64,000 nucleotides of DNA, from contig NZ_ASWB01000002.1 in the NCBI RefSeq assembly GCF_000407445.1, positions 310,001 through 374,000 of the forward strand, written 5' to 3'. The notes below the pieces were generated by a model. The model was not told where the DNA came from. It saw only the letters and a list, made by a program, of their open reading frames with translations, and made no database searches. The stretch's first letter is position 1. Each line of letters begins with the position of its first letter. A program made the position numbers and the translations under genes. The stretch comes from Enterococcus moraviensis ATCC BAA-383. Lineage in GTDB: Bacteria > Bacillota > Bacilli > Lactobacillales > Enterococcaceae. Below are positions 17,820-27,361 of the stretch, one piece after another.

Positions 17820-18824
17820 ATGTTAAAATTTAACGAAACAAAGCAAATCGAAGATATTAAAGGGGCTTTAGCATTACGTCCAGAGGTTGAAAGAATTGTT
17901 GACGAAGTTTGGGAAAAAGGATTTGACTCTATCTATTACCTAGGTATTGGTGGAACTTACGCTTCAGCGATGCAAGCAGTTACGTATATCAATGGAAAAA
18001 GTGATTTACCAGTATATGTACAACATGCCGCTGAATACTATACAACAGGGAATCGTCGCTTAACGAAAGATTCGATTGTTATATTGTCTTCTGTAACGGG
18101 AACAACCCAAGAAGTTGTCAAAGCGGTAGAAGAAATCAAAACAGTTGGTGCGACATTGATAGGTTTCATTGATGCAAACGGAAGTATTTTAGCGGAAAAA
18201 TGTGATTATGTTGTAACGTATCCTGCGCCAGGTACGGAACAAATCAAGTTCTTTATGATAGCAGATCGATTAATGAAAAATAATGCTGAATTTGCTGATT
18301 ATGAAGAATATTATAAAGAACTAGAAGAGCATCTTCCAGTTGGCTTAGTTGAAGCAGAGAAAAAAGCGGATGATTTTGGATTGAAATTTGCCCAAGCGCA
18401 TCGTCATGATGACATGCATTATTTCATCGGTGCGGGTAATCAATGGGGGGCAGTCTATTCTTATGCCATGTGTTATTGGGAAGAACAAAGTTGGTTGCGG
18501 TCAAAATCGATTCATGCTGCTGAATTTTTACATGGAACGTTAGAAATCGTAGATGAAACAACACCTGTAACAGTATTTATTGGTGAGGACGAACAACGTA
18601 CATTATCCGAACGAGTAGCGAAGTTGTTGCCGCGTATTTGTGCGAACTATACGCTTATTGATTCCAAAGATTATTCAGTTGCAGGAATCAGTGAAAAACA
18701 TCGCGGACGAGTGTTGTCATTTTTATTGATGCATTGTGTGACACAGCGCATCGATGCCCATGTTGAACAACTGAATTGTCACCCGTTAGATATCAGACGT
18801 TATTATCGTCAGTTTGACTATTAA
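17820..18824 (+). CDS. gfrF: SIS-domain fructoselysine-6-phosphate deglycase-like protein (FrlB family)
   Basis: 334 aa. Predicted to hydrolyse fructoselysine-6-phosphate to glucose-6-phosphate and lysine. SIS motifs IGGTYASAMQA and VTGTTQEVVKAV, the active-site region KSIHAAEFLHGTLEIV, and a C-terminal HPLDIRRYYRQFDY that resembles the E. coli FrlB tail. Ideal AAGGAG ribosome site 12 nt after gfrE. Last gene of the operon; a terminator follows after a 105-nt gap. Substrate inferred from family and context. Confidence 0.75.
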   Translation: MLKFNETKQIEDIKGALALRPEVERIVDEVWEKGFDSIYYLGIGGTYASAMQAVTYINGKSDLPVYVQHAAEYYTTGNRRLTKDSIVILSSVTGTTQEVVKAVEEIKTVGATLIGFIDANGSILAEKCDYVVTYPAPGTEQIKFFMIADRLMKNNAEFADYEEYYKELEEHLPVGLVEAEKKADDFGLKFAQAHRHDDMHYFIGAGNQWGAVYSYAMCYWEEQSWLRSKSIHAAEFLHGTLEIVDETTPVTVFIGEDEQRTLSERVAKLLPRICANYTLIDSKDYSVAGISEKHRGRVLSFLLMHCVTQRIDAHVEQLNCHPLDIRRYYRQFDY

Positions 18825-18929
18825 AAAGGAATTAATTTCAGAAAGGAATTGATTTCAGATAGGAAAAGATCCTATTATAACGTGAGATTACAGTGATAAT
18901 TTGTTAAACGAAAGAGTTTGAATAAATAG

Positions 18930-18993
18930 GAATAAAGCATCGTTTTATGGTCAGATTTCATCTATTGAAAGACCTTGAAACGATGCTTCATTC
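18930..18993. terminator. bidirectional terminator between convergent genes
   Basis: Arms 18930-18945 and 18978-18993 match at 15 of 16 positions (core AAGCATCGTTT / AAACGATGCTT) around a 32-nt loop. A T-rich tract follows on the + side. It lies between the deglycase gene and the convergent exported-protein gene. Confidence 0.65.
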
Positions 18994-18995
18994 TT

Positions 18996-21900
18996 TTATT
19001 TTATAGTTATCTTTCCAAACTTATTTTTTTGATAATCCCAACTGTAGGGATTAGGTGAACCTGTTTTCTTAGCTTCAATATAAAGAGTCAGCCAAATTTC
19101 ATAAGGATCATTTATCAAATTATACTTAAATTTTTGTTCAATTAAATCGGTAGAGCGATGCGAGATGTTTTCATAGCTAACAGTATAACCTTTGTATTTA
19201 TAGTATTCAGGAATGACCAAATCAACATTAATTAGATTACCAGCAGAGACATGTTTAAAATCAATCGTGCTCGTTGTATAAGCAGGATCGTTTTTCTCGC
19301 TATCGGAAGTAGAAGTTATATTTATTTCATTATTGCCATAACTTAAACGTAAGTAGCCGTTTTTTGGTATAGGAAGTTCACCTAAGTCATCTAAAATAAC
19401 TTGTCTAGTGTGAAGTAAAAGTTCTGCATAAAGAGTGACATCAGGGAGTGTATACGAGGTACCTTTGTCCCAAGTGTAATAGATTTTAGGGGTAACAACA
19501 CTAGGCTCTTGTGCATCCGTAATGACTTCTAAAGTTTCCGTACTTAGTCCTTCTGTATCATGACTATCAGCAATGGTAGGCAAGGGGGAAACTGTTTCAT
19601 GATTAGTATCATAATAATCATAGACTTTCACATTCCCATGTTCATATAAATTCTTTAACGTTTCGCTTTTTGCTGACTGCAGTGGTAATGTGTAATCATC
19701 TGCATAGATTACAAGACTGGTATTTGGATCAACTGTCGTATTTTTTGTAGTGACGAATACCCAAACTCGGTTTGTGACTGTGACTAGATTATTCTCAATA
19801 CCACCGGGATCTAAGTCTATTGTTATCGTAACATCTACAGGATAGGGTTTGGCCTCTTTGGCATTTTGTAATTCTTTGAGTTGATTTTGATCAACAGTTA
19901 CATTATCTGAGAAGGTCAGATTTTTTCCGTCTTCGTAGATTTCATGTGTGACTTGGTTCCAACTCATTGTCTGAGCTAATTCTTTAAATTTTTCTTTGGT
20001 AGGAATGCTTTGCTTCACGTCTTTTAAAGGGATACTAAAATTTGTAGCATCGAGATAGAGTTCTTTCTCCGCTACAGTTTGGTCAGTAATGGCATTAACC
20101 CACCTTGAAGAAGAGGTTAGTTGTTTTTGACTGTCACTGACAAAATAAGTGACTGATTGAGGTCCCGAACGTGTTAAATCAAACCCTAAGGCAGGCCAAT
20201 CAATTGCCCGATTTGGCTGTTCGAAGTTTCTATTGATTCGTTGATTTAGCCAAACTTGACGTTCTTGAACTGTGTCACCTAGCACAGGATTTTTTAAGTC
20301 AATGGTATCTGTTACTTTAATAGCTAATGGATCTGAAGGAGTTCCATTTTTCGAACCTGTTAATAGCCAATTATCAAGAACTTTTTGGTCGCTTAAATCG
20401 GAATCTTTAATATTCAGAGTAACGTTTCCACTGGCAAAAATAGCAGGGGAAAAATCTTCTTTATGAATAACACTGCCGTATAGCCCCATAAAATAGGGAC
20501 TGTAATTAGGACTAGATGGTAGTGTAGGGATACCAAAATTAGTTGCTGTTGTAGAACCAGATATAAAATACTTATCTCTATCTACTCGATCAACATAATT
20601 GATCAATACATTCTTATTGACTGGATTTGGTGTTAAATTTTCAATTTTGAAACTTTCATCTGAGTTTATTCCTTTCATTACGCCGAAGACGATGAAGTTC
20701 CCTGCTACATCATAAAAACCTTTAAAATCATCTTCTAATAATGATGAAGCATATCCATAGAAACTGACTGAATTATCCTCATTAATAGCTATTTTCAAAT
20801 AAGTTTCTTTTGGGAAAGTTCGAATTGTTTTAGTAGTTTGAGTATCAAAATTATATTGTTTTATGTAACTTTTGGCGCCATCTTTTATAAAATAATAAAC
20901 AAAAGAATCTTCCACTTTAATGACATACCCTTCATCATATCCAGTTGAGTTTCCTTTTGCAATTTCATCAGGTAATATCGTTTTTTTTCTGGCTCCATTA
21001 GCATCAAATATTTGAACAGTACTGACTAAAGAGGTGTCAATATTAACGAAATGATCGTAGTAATTGATGATTGAAAAGTAGTCTCCGTTAGCGAGTTTTA
21101 TAATATCCATCGGGATAATGTGAGATAAGTTAGTTAATGATACTCCTTTTTCTTTGTAATAATCTTTGATTTCTTTTGGCGTATTATTATTTAAAGACAG
21201 ATCGTAAGTTGCTATTCTGTCTTCAATATTAAATGTCCCTATTGGTATTTTAAAGGGTGAAAGAGTACCGGGCTTTGTATCACTGACAAAGCCTCCAATG
21301 AAAATGTCTCCATTATCACCATCTTTACCAAAAAATCTGATTTCATGTGGTGTACCAAATTCTTTTACGAGTTGAGTAGCCGGATGACTGGTCACGGATA
21401 ACTGACCATCAACAGTTTTGGTTAAATCTATTTCAAAAAAAAGTTCAGCTCTAGGAGCATTGCGCGGTGTTTTAAAACCATAGGAAAGGTAAGTACCAGT
21501 TGTGGTTTTTTCTAACATACCATTCAATCTGCTATAGCCTTGTAGACCAGGATCTATTTCATCATAAGAATTCTGAACGGATCCATTTTCATCTACTTCT
21601 ACAAACGTAATTGAACCTCCTCTTGATTTTTGTGTGCCGCGTAGTGCAATTAGATAATTCCCATTATCTAATTTTTGAGTTGCTATAGGTGTGATTGCCC
21701 GATCTCTATTCGACCATAAATTGATATCTCCTTTATTCAAAGTTCTAGTGGCCAAATTATTTTGAACAAAATCATGATAATTTAAATTATTTTTTAATTC
21801 TCCTTCGTATAAGCGAGTAGAATTTTTCGGTATACTTAATGGTGTATCAGTATCTTTATCAATAATAATACGACTGTTATCCTCTGTCTTCTTTGCTTCA

Positions 21901-21998
21901 ATAGTAGTATTATTATTGAAAATCGTGATGATTGTGCCACTAACAATTCCAACAATAATTCCTGCAAAGAGATAGCCCCATCTTAACTTTTTCACCAA
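18996..21998 (-). CDS. large exported/membrane-anchored protein of unknown function, about 1000 aa
   Basis: One N-terminal membrane segment (LFAGIIVGIVSGTIITIF) after a basic VKKLRW, then a long extracytoplasmic part. Residues about 90-500 are rich in short beta strands with Asp/Gly turns (KLDNGNYLIAL, NGDYFSIINYYDH, NEDNSVSFYGYA), like a beta-propeller. The C-terminal half has beta-sandwich-like segments. No LPxTG, WxL or lipobox seen, so it is probably held by the N-terminal segment. TTG at 21998 is preferred: AGGAG lies 7 nt upstream, whereas the ATG at 22028 has no ribosome site. Family not recognised. Convergent with the gfr-like operon. Confidence 0.75.
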   Translation of the reverse strand: MVKKLRWGYLFAGIIVGIVSGTIITIFNNNTTIEAKKTEDNSRIIIDKDTDTPLSIPKNSTRLYEGELKNNLNYHDFVQNNLATRTLNKGDINLWSNRDRAITPIATQKLDNGNYLIALRGTQKSRGGSITFVEVDENGSVQNSYDEIDPGLQGYSRLNGMLEKTTTGTYLSYGFKTPRNAPRAELFFEIDLTKTVDGQLSVTSHPATQLVKEFGTPHEIRFFGKDGDNGDIFIGGFVSDTKPGTLSPFKIPIGTFNIEDRIATYDLSLNNNTPKEIKDYYKEKGVSLTNLSHIIPMDIIKLANGDYFSIINYYDHFVNIDTSLVSTVQIFDANGARKKTILPDEIAKGNSTGYDEGYVIKVEDSFVYYFIKDGAKSYIKQYNFDTQTTKTIRTFPKETYLKIAINEDNSVSFYGYASSLLEDDFKGFYDVAGNFIVFGVMKGINSDESFKIENLTPNPVNKNVLINYVDRVDRDKYFISGSTTATNFGIPTLPSSPNYSPYFMGLYGSVIHKEDFSPAIFASGNVTLNIKDSDLSDQKVLDNWLLTGSKNGTPSDPLAIKVTDTIDLKNPVLGDTVQERQVWLNQRINRNFEQPNRAIDWPALGFDLTRSGPQSVTYFVSDSQKQLTSSSRWVNAITDQTVAEKELYLDATNFSIPLKDVKQSIPTKEKFKELAQTMSWNQVTHEIYEDGKNLTFSDNVTVDQNQLKELQNAKEAKPYPVDVTITIDLDPGGIENNLVTVTNRVWVFVTTKNTTVDPNTSLVIYADDYTLPLQSAKSETLKNLYEHGNVKVYDYYDTNHETVSPLPTIADSHDTEGLSTETLEVITDAQEPSVVTPKIYYTWDKGTSYTLPDVTLYAELLLHTRQVILDDLGELPIPKNGYLRLSYGNNEINITSTSDSEKNDPAYTTSTIDFKHVSAGNLINVDLVIPEYYKYKGYTVSYENISHRSTDLIEQKFKYNLINDPYEIWLTLYIEAKKTGSPNPYSWDYQKNKFGKITIK

Positions 21999-22527
21999 TG
22001 AACGACTCCTATCTGTCTTTAAAATCATGAAGACCAGTCACTAAATTGAATAGTCAATATCCGAATGCAGATTTTAGAGAAACTACGAACCTGAATTAAG
22101 TGAAAAATAGCGGAATAGAACGTTATCTCTTGTTGAGGAATACGAGAAATTCGAATAGCTTTTATAGCGTATTTAGTTAGTTGTATCTTCATAGTTTTAG
22201 TATAAAGAATCCAATCGTTTAAAGTCAACTAAAATATTTTTTATTTATTACTTTTAGTAATCAATATTATATAAATAGAAAATAATTGAAATTACAATGA
22301 CGTGTAAAAATTAAAAAACAAGAAATTTCATTTCGTAATACTTTATAGGAACGATCGTTGCTGGAAATGTTTTTTTAAAAGCTTAACGTATGGTAACCTC
22401 GCAAATTTATTTTTTATTTCGCTTCTTATCACCTAAAATGTTTACATTTATTCAGTGATAGTGTACTATTTAAAGGTATGCATAACATAAATTCATGTAT
22501 AAAATTAAGTTATTCGGAGGGAAACAA
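21999..22527. other. intergenic region between divergent exported-protein gene and tig
   Basis: About 530 very AT-rich bases. The tig promoter lies at its right end. A 67-codon minus-strand frame (22025-22228) overlaps the exported-protein gene by ATGA but has no ribosome site and low-complexity composition, so it is not called. Confidence 0.5.
22441..22469 (+). promoter_or_regulatory. sigma-A promoter of tig
   Basis: TTTACA (22441-22446), 17-nt spacer and TACTAT (22464-22469), 58 nt before the tig start. Confidence 0.65.
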
Positions 22528-23811
22528 ATGTCTGCGAAATTTGAAAAAAAAGGCACCAATGATGGTGTGTTAACTTTTTCAGTTGATCAAACTCTAATTG
22601 AAAAAGGCTTGAAACAAGCATTCGATAAAGTCAAAAAAAATCTTAACGTACCAGGATTCCGTAAAGGAAAAGTGTCACGTCAAGTATTTAACCGTATGTA
22701 CGGCGAAGAAGCATTGTATGAAGATGCTTTGAACGCAGTTTTACCAGAAGTATATGAAGCAGCTGTTAAAGAAGCTGGAATCGATCCTGTATCTCAACCT
22801 AAAATTGATGTTGAAAGCATGAACAAAGGTGAAGATTGGGTAGTAACTGCTGAAGTGACTGTAAAACCTGAAGTTAAATTAGGCGAATACAAAAACTTAA
22901 CAGTTGAAAAACAAGACCGTGAAGTAACAGACGAAGACGTTGATGCACGCATCCAACGTGAATTAGAAGCTCAAGCTGAATTAGTAATCAAAGAAGATGA
23001 AGCAGCTGTTGATGGCGACACTGTAGTTATCGACTTTGAAGGATTCAAAGACGGAGAAGCTTTTGAAGGCGGAAAAGGCGAGAACTATTCTCTTGAATTA
23101 GGTTCTAACTCTTTCATCCCAGGCTTTGAAGAACAATTAGTTGGCAAAAAAGCTGGCGAAGACGTTGAAGTAAAAGTAACTTTCCCAGAAGATTACCAAG
23201 CAGAAGACTTAGCGGGTAAAGAAGCTGTTTTCCAAGTAAAAGTTCACGAAGTGAAAGCAAAAGAATTACCAACATTGGATGATGAATTTGCAAAAGACGT
23301 TGATGATTCAGTAGAATCATTAGACGAATTAAAAGAAAAATACCGTAAAGAATTAACAGAATCTAAAGAAGCGGCTGCAACAGAAGCAAAAGACGAAGCT
23401 GCTATCCGTCAAGCTGTTGATAACGCTGAAATCGTTGACCTTCCACATGTAATGGTTCACGATGAAGTTCACCGTTCAATGGATGAATTCTTAAATAACA
23501 TGCAACGTCAAGGAATCGCTCCAGATATGTACTACCAATTAACTGGAACAACAGAAGCAGACTTGCATAAACAATTTGAAGCAGAAGCAGAAGTTCGTAC
23601 GAAAACAAATCTTGTGATCGAAGAAATCGCTAAAGCTGAAAACATTGAAGTATCTCAAGAAGATATGGATAATGAAATCAAGGAATTGTCTGAACAATAC
23701 AACATGCCAATCGAGCAAGTTAAAAAAGTCTTAACAGAAGACATGTTGAAACATGATATCCGTATGAAACGTGCAGTAGAAGTTATTACAGAAACTGCAA
23801 CTGAAAAATAA
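22528..23811 (+). CDS. tig: trigger factor, ribosome-associated chaperone
   Basis: 427 aa, normal length. N-terminal ribosome-binding domain with the GFRKGK signature (residues 43-48). Central FKBP-type prolyl isomerase domain (about 160-245; [38 protein letters not shown]). C-terminal helical chaperone domain. ATG 22528 chosen because CGGAGGG precedes it; the frame extends upstream to 22495 without a ribosome site. A terminator follows. Confidence 0.97.
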   Translation: MSAKFEKKGTNDGVLTFSVDQTLIEKGLKQAFDKVKKNLNVPGFRKGKVSRQVFNRMYGEEALYEDALNAVLPEVYEAAVKEAGIDPVSQPKIDVESMNKGEDWVVTAEVTVKPEVKLGEYKNLTVEKQDREVTDEDVDARIQRELEAQAELVIKEDEAAVDGDTVVIDFEGFKDGEAFEGGKGENYSLELGSNSFIPGFEEQLVGKKAGEDVEVKVTFPEDYQAEDLAGKEAVFQVKVHEVKAKELPTLDDEFAKDVDDSVESLDELKEKYRKELTESKEAAATEAKDEAAIRQAVDNAEIVDLPHVMVHDEVHRSMDEFLNNMQRQGIAPDMYYQLTGTTEADLHKQFEAEAEVRTKTNLVIEEIAKAENIEVSQEDMDNEIKELSEQYNMPIEQVKKVLTEDMLKHDIRMKRAVEVITETATEK

Positions 23812-23821
23812 GAGCAATTTT

Positions 23822-23859
23822 AAAAGACATTCCTGATTATTCAGGAATGTCTTTTTTAC
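23822..23859 (+). terminator. rho-independent terminator of tig
   Basis: GACATTCCTGA - TTAT - TCAGGAATGTC followed by six Ts, preceded by As, so possibly active in both directions. Confidence 0.88.
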
Positions 23860-23891
23860 TTTAGTAATAGAAGAGGTCAATTATGGTAAAA

Positions 23892-24755
23892 TCAAGAAGT
23901 AGCTAATGTTTTATCAAGCCATACAATTAAAGCTTGATAAACTTGAAGCCCTTCACTTTTAGTAATATCACCATCAAAATCATGCGGAAGCTTCTCAACT
24001 TCTTCATAGGTAACATCAGGAATTTTAGTATTCGCAATACGAGAAGTTTCAACGGGCACATCTTGATCGGCTGAACTATGAGCCAAAAATGTAGGCGGAA
24101 GTGCAGTAAGTTCTGTATCAGTGAGACTAAAAGTTTCCTTTTCGCTAGGAGTACTGACAAGATAACTTAGCCAGTTGCCAAATTGTCGACCAGACAAATA
24201 AAGTGAAAAACGTTCGTTGATAGAAACTTCTGCGGTCGGTTTTGGACAAATCAGCGCCTGAGCAGTTAGAGGTGCAATTTTAGGAAATTGATTATAGTAA
24301 GTACTAGGCTGATTGAATGATGGATTGGTCAAATCATAATAGCCATAAAAACTAATCAATCCTTTTTGCTCTGGCAAAAGATGGCGAGCAGATAATAAGT
24401 AGGATAAAAAACCACCGGCTGAACGTCCAAATAAAAAATAATCCGGCTTTTTCAGACCTAAAGTGGTTTGATAATTTTTCAAAAACCAATCAATGGCTTC
24501 CGTTAAACAAGAAATAATAGTTGGGAGTTTAACTTCAGGTGCTAAAGGATAATCAACAGCTAACAAGTTGTAGCCGTTCTCTACCAATAGTTCACAGTAC
24601 ACTTCCGGTAAATCATTTCTAGTTCCATAAAGAAGACCGCCACCATGAAAATAAAGTAAAGTAGCTTTAGTAGATGAGTTATTTTCATTTGAGTAAAAGG
24701 TCATAGATAAATCTAAATCTTCTAGTGTGCTGTAAAGAAATGTTTGTTTTCTCAT
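23892..24755 (-). CDS. alpha/beta-hydrolase, esterase/lipase-like (hormone-sensitive lipase type)
   Basis: 287 aa. Oxyanion-hole motif YFHGGG (HGGG at 37-40), nucleophile elbow G-R-S112-A-G, a late Asp in HSSADQDVPVE and a His in KLPHDF give a full Ser-Asp-His triad. No signal peptide, so probably a cytoplasmic carboxylesterase; substrate unknown. ATG 24755 is chosen because AGGAGG lies 7 nt upstream on the minus strand. The longer frame to 24842 would run into a repeat-like sequence. Single gene. Confidence 0.85.
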   Translation of the reverse strand: MRKQTFLYSTLEDLDLSMTFYSNENNSSTKATLLYFHGGGLLYGTRNDLPEVYCELLVENGYNLLAVDYPLAPEVKLPTIISCLTEAIDWFLKNYQTTLGLKKPDYFLFGRSAGGFLSYLLSARHLLPEQKGLISFYGYYDLTNPSFNQPSTYYNQFPKIAPLTAQALICPKPTAEVSINERFSLYLSGRQFGNWLSYLVSTPSEKETFSLTDTELTALPPTFLAHSSADQDVPVETSRIANTKIPDVTYEEVEKLPHDFDGDITKSEGLQVYQALIVWLDKTLATS

Positions 24756-24774
24756 TAATGGTCCTCCTAAATTA

Positions 24775-24820
24775 AAAGCGTAGCGGGCTCGTCCAATTCT
24801 GACAGGAAAATAGAAAAAAT
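24775..24820. repeat. extragenic repeat copy 1 (partner 25035-25080)
   Basis: 46-bp unit starting AAAAGCGTAGCG and ending AAAATAGAAAAAA, about 80 percent identical by eye to 25035-25080. Both copies are in the same orientation. Confidence 0.6.
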
Positions 24821-24920
24821 CGATTGTGGTGCTTTTCGCCACAAACTATTTTTATCTTTTTCCCGAAGAGTTAGCCCGCGTAGCTAGATAACATATGGTA
24901 ACAACGTTTCGCTAAGCTAC

Positions 24921-24940
24921 ACCTTGTACCATTCAACATC
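24921..24940. repeat. short direct repeat (partner 24975-24994)
   Basis: ACCTTGTACCATTCAACATC recurs at 24975-24994 with two differences. Both are preceded by a CAACGTT element (24902 and 24958 regions), so the whole unit of about 40 bp is duplicated. Confidence 0.6.
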
Positions 24941-25034
24941 TTAATAACAGAAGGAAGCAACGTTCCTTTCAGTCACCTTGTACCAATCAATATCAACTCA
25001 TAACTTCGTTGTATTTCTTGGCATGTTTCAAGGC

Positions 25035-25080
25035 AAAAGCGTAGCGAGCTTGTTTAGCTTCGACAGAAAAATAGAAAAAA
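25035..25080. repeat. extragenic repeat copy 2 (partner 24775-24820)
   Basis: Second, diverged copy of the AAAAGCGTAGCG...AAAATAGAAAAAA unit. Confidence 0.6.
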
Positions 25081-25256
25081 TAATCGAGATGTCTTTAACA
25101 CCATCTGTATTCTATCACTTTTTCAAAAAGTAAATCTATAAATCTAAATAATTTCACTAACTTATTTCCATTTTAACCCAAATAGCCTCAGTCTTTATGT
25201 TTAATGCGCACAAAGATAGGAGTTAATTTGTGAAATGTGGATAGTGTATGAAAACG

Positions 25257-25270
25257 GGCAACCGCTTACA
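25257..25270 (-). promoter_or_regulatory. cre-like site ahead of allC
   Basis: The minus strand reads TGTAAGCGGTTGCC, matching 12 of 14 positions of the catabolite-response consensus TGWAANCGNTNWCA. It lies 35 nt before the allC start. Together with similar sites at 37871 and 39408 it suggests CcpA/HPr-Ser-P control of allantoin use. Confidence 0.6.
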
Positions 25271-25304
25271 ATGATTATGATAATAAAAGAGGGAGATGTA
25301 TCAA

Positions 25305-26531
25305 ATGGATTTAAAAAAAGTTTTACAAGAAAATATCGATCACTTATCTAGTATTGGCAACGACCCAACCGGTGGGATGACACGTTTATTGTATTCGGAT
25401 TCATGGTTGGAAGCACAAAAATCTGTAAAAGAAAAATTAGAAGCAATTGGTATGACCGCTTCATTTGATGAAATCGGGAACCTCTTTGGTAGAGTTGAAG
25501 GTACAGAACATCCAGAAGAAACAGTTTTATCAGGCTCTCACATCGATACTGTTGTAAATGGTGGGAACTTAGATGGTCAATTTGGGGTCATTGCAGCGTA
25601 TGTTGCGATCCAATATTTATTAGAAACACACGGCAAACCAAAACGTTCATTAGAAGTTATTTCAATGGCCGAAGAAGAAGGTAGCCGTTTTCCTACAGTA
25701 TTCTGGGGTAGTAAAAACTTTGTTGGTGAAGCGAAGAAAGAAGATGTTCTTGAGATCGCTGACTTTGAAGGATTGAAATTTGTCGAAGAAATGCGACGCC
25801 ATGGCTTTGACTTTAGAGATGAAAGTAAAGCAACTAGAGATGACATCAAAGCGTTTGTAGAAATCCATATCGAGCAAGGGACTGTGCTTGAAAAAGAGCA
25901 ATTACAAATCGGTGTGGTCAACAATATTGCAGGACAAAGACGTTATACAATTGTGTTAAAAGGCGAAGCAAACCATGCTGGAACCACTCCAATGGGCTAT
26001 CGTAAAGATGCGGTTTACGGATTTGCTAAAATTTGTTCACAAGCAATCGATCGAGCGTTAGAAGTTGGTGATCCATTAGTATTAACGTTTGGTAAAGTTG
26101 AACCTAAACCAAATACAGTAAACGTTGTTCCAGGAGAAGTGCTATTTACAATGGATTGCCGTCATACAGACAGCGGTGAGTTACATGCATTTACAAAAGA
26201 AATCGAGCAATTGATGAGAGATATCGCAGCAGAACATGGCTTAGAAATCGATATCGATTTATGGATGGATGAAGCGCCAGTTCCAATGAATGAAGAAATC
26301 GTAACAGCAATCGAAACAGCGGCTAAAGCTGAAAATATGAAATACAAAGTAATGCATAGTGGCGCAGGTCATGATTCTCAAATCATTGCACCAAACTTCC
26401 CAACAGCAATGATTTTTGTCCCAAGTATTAACGGTATCAGCCATAATCCAGCAGAAGCAACAGATATTGATGATTTAGTGAATGGGGTAAAAGTACTAGC
26501 TAGCACATTATATGAATTAGCTTATAAATAA
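25305..26531 (+). CDS. allC: allantoate amidohydrolase
   Basis: 408 aa M20-family metal hydrolase that converts allantoate to (S)-ureidoglycine, CO2 and ammonia. Metal ligands are visible: His79 and Asp90 (GSHIDTVVNGGNLDGQFG), the AEEEGSRFP Glu pair (123-125), HIEQG and a C-terminal His in HSGAGHDSQ. The lid domain shows KGEANHAGTTPMGYRKDA. ATG 25305 chosen since AGGGAG (25290-25295) abuts the earlier ATG 25296, too close to serve it. First gene of the allantoin island, behind a cre-like site; allE follows after 21 nt. Confidence 0.92.
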   Translation: MDLKKVLQENIDHLSSIGNDPTGGMTRLLYSDSWLEAQKSVKEKLEAIGMTASFDEIGNLFGRVEGTEHPEETVLSGSHIDTVVNGGNLDGQFGVIAAYVAIQYLLETHGKPKRSLEVISMAEEEGSRFPTVFWGSKNFVGEAKKEDVLEIADFEGLKFVEEMRRHGFDFRDESKATRDDIKAFVEIHIEQGTVLEKEQLQIGVVNNIAGQRRYTIVLKGEANHAGTTPMGYRKDAVYGFAKICSQAIDRALEVGDPLVLTFGKVEPKPNTVNVVPGEVLFTMDCRHTDSGELHAFTKEIEQLMRDIAAEHGLEIDIDLWMDEAPVPMNEEIVTAIETAAKAENMKYKVMHSGAGHDSQIIAPNFPTAMIFVPSINGISHNPAEATDIDDLVNGVKVLASTLYELAYK

Positions 26532-26552
26532 AAGAAAGTAGGAGAAATAAAC

Positions 26553-27338
26553 ATGGGTTATAAAAATAATCAAACTGGCTATCTGGATGGCTTATTATCA
26601 TCTAGAGCTGTAATCAAAAAAAATAATTATGCGTTGATTCCACATGACGGTTTAGTAAATAATGTGATTCCTGGCTTTGAAAATTGTGATTGTTCTATTC
26701 TAGGTTCAAAACAATTAGGTGCAAATTTTGTTGATTATATTATCACAATGCATAAAGATGGCAAAAACCAACGCGGTTTTGGTGGCGAAGGTGTTGAAAC
26801 AATCGTTTATGTGATTGATGGCGTTTTAAACGTAAATGACGGTACTGAAACACACAAACTAACTAAAGGCGGCTATGCTTATTTACCAGCTAGTACGTTG
26901 ATGTATTTAGAAAATGGTCAAGATGCTGACACAGAAATCTTCTTATACAAAAAACGTTATCAACCACTAGAAGGCTATGAAGCACACAAAGTGGTTGGGA
27001 ATGTAAACGATATGGAACCAATTGAGTATGAAGGTATGAAAGATGTTCTTCTATGGGACTTTTTACCTAAAGATTTAGGTTTTGACATGAATTTCCATAT
27101 TCTGTCATTTGAACCTGGAGCAAGTCATGGTTATATCGAAACACATTATCAAGAACATGGTGCATATTTACTTTCTGGACAAGGCATGTACAACTTAGAC
27201 AATGAATGGATGCCAGTCGAAAAAGGAGACTACATTTTTATGAGTTCTTATGTGCAACAAGCAGCTTATGCTGTAGGACGCGATGAACCATTGATGTATG
27301 TGTATTCGAAAGATTGCAACCGAGATCCAGAAATTTAA
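26553..27338 (+). CDS. allE: (S)-ureidoglycine aminohydrolase
   Basis: 261 aa bicupin. Releases ammonia from (S)-ureidoglycine to give (S)-ureidoglycolate, using a manganese ion in the C-terminal cupin ([25 protein letters not shown], rich in His/Glu ligands). The N-terminal cupin ([18 protein letters not shown]) lacks most ligands, as in the family. Good AGTAGGAG ribosome site. Sits between allC and allD, matching the reaction order. Confidence 0.93.
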   Translation: MGYKNNQTGYLDGLLSSRAVIKKNNYALIPHDGLVNNVIPGFENCDCSILGSKQLGANFVDYIITMHKDGKNQRGFGGEGVETIVYVIDGVLNVNDGTETHKLTKGGYAYLPASTLMYLENGQDADTEIFLYKKRYQPLEGYEAHKVVGNVNDMEPIEYEGMKDVLLWDFLPKDLGFDMNFHILSFEPGASHGYIETHYQEHGAYLLSGQGMYNLDNEWMPVEKGDYIFMSSYVQQAAYAVGRDEPLMYVYSKDCNRDPEI

Positions 27339-27361
27339 TTTAATGAAGAGGAAGTTTAAGA

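Larger units (their letters stand above)
24756..25304. other. intergenic region with diverged repeats and allC upstream sites
   Basis: 549 bases between divergent genes. It contains two pairs of diverged direct repeats (listed separately), a near-palindrome (AGCGTAGCGGGCT at about 24776 against AGCCCGCGTAGCT at about 24873) and, near the right end, a cre-like site ahead of allC. No coding sequence seen. Confidence 0.6.

Noticed and set aside
18996-21998. LPxTG or WxL surface-protein identity for the 1000-aa protein
   Set aside because: No sorting signal, no WxL motif and no lipobox found by reading the ends.
22025-22228. 67-codon minus frame overlapping the exported-protein gene by ATGA
   Set aside because: No ribosome site, composition not protein-like, and a better start for the downstream gene lies inside it.
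23892-24842. Longer start of the hydrolase at 24842
   Set aside because: The first 29 residues run into the repeat region and lack a ribosome site; ATG 24755 has an ideal AGGAGG.
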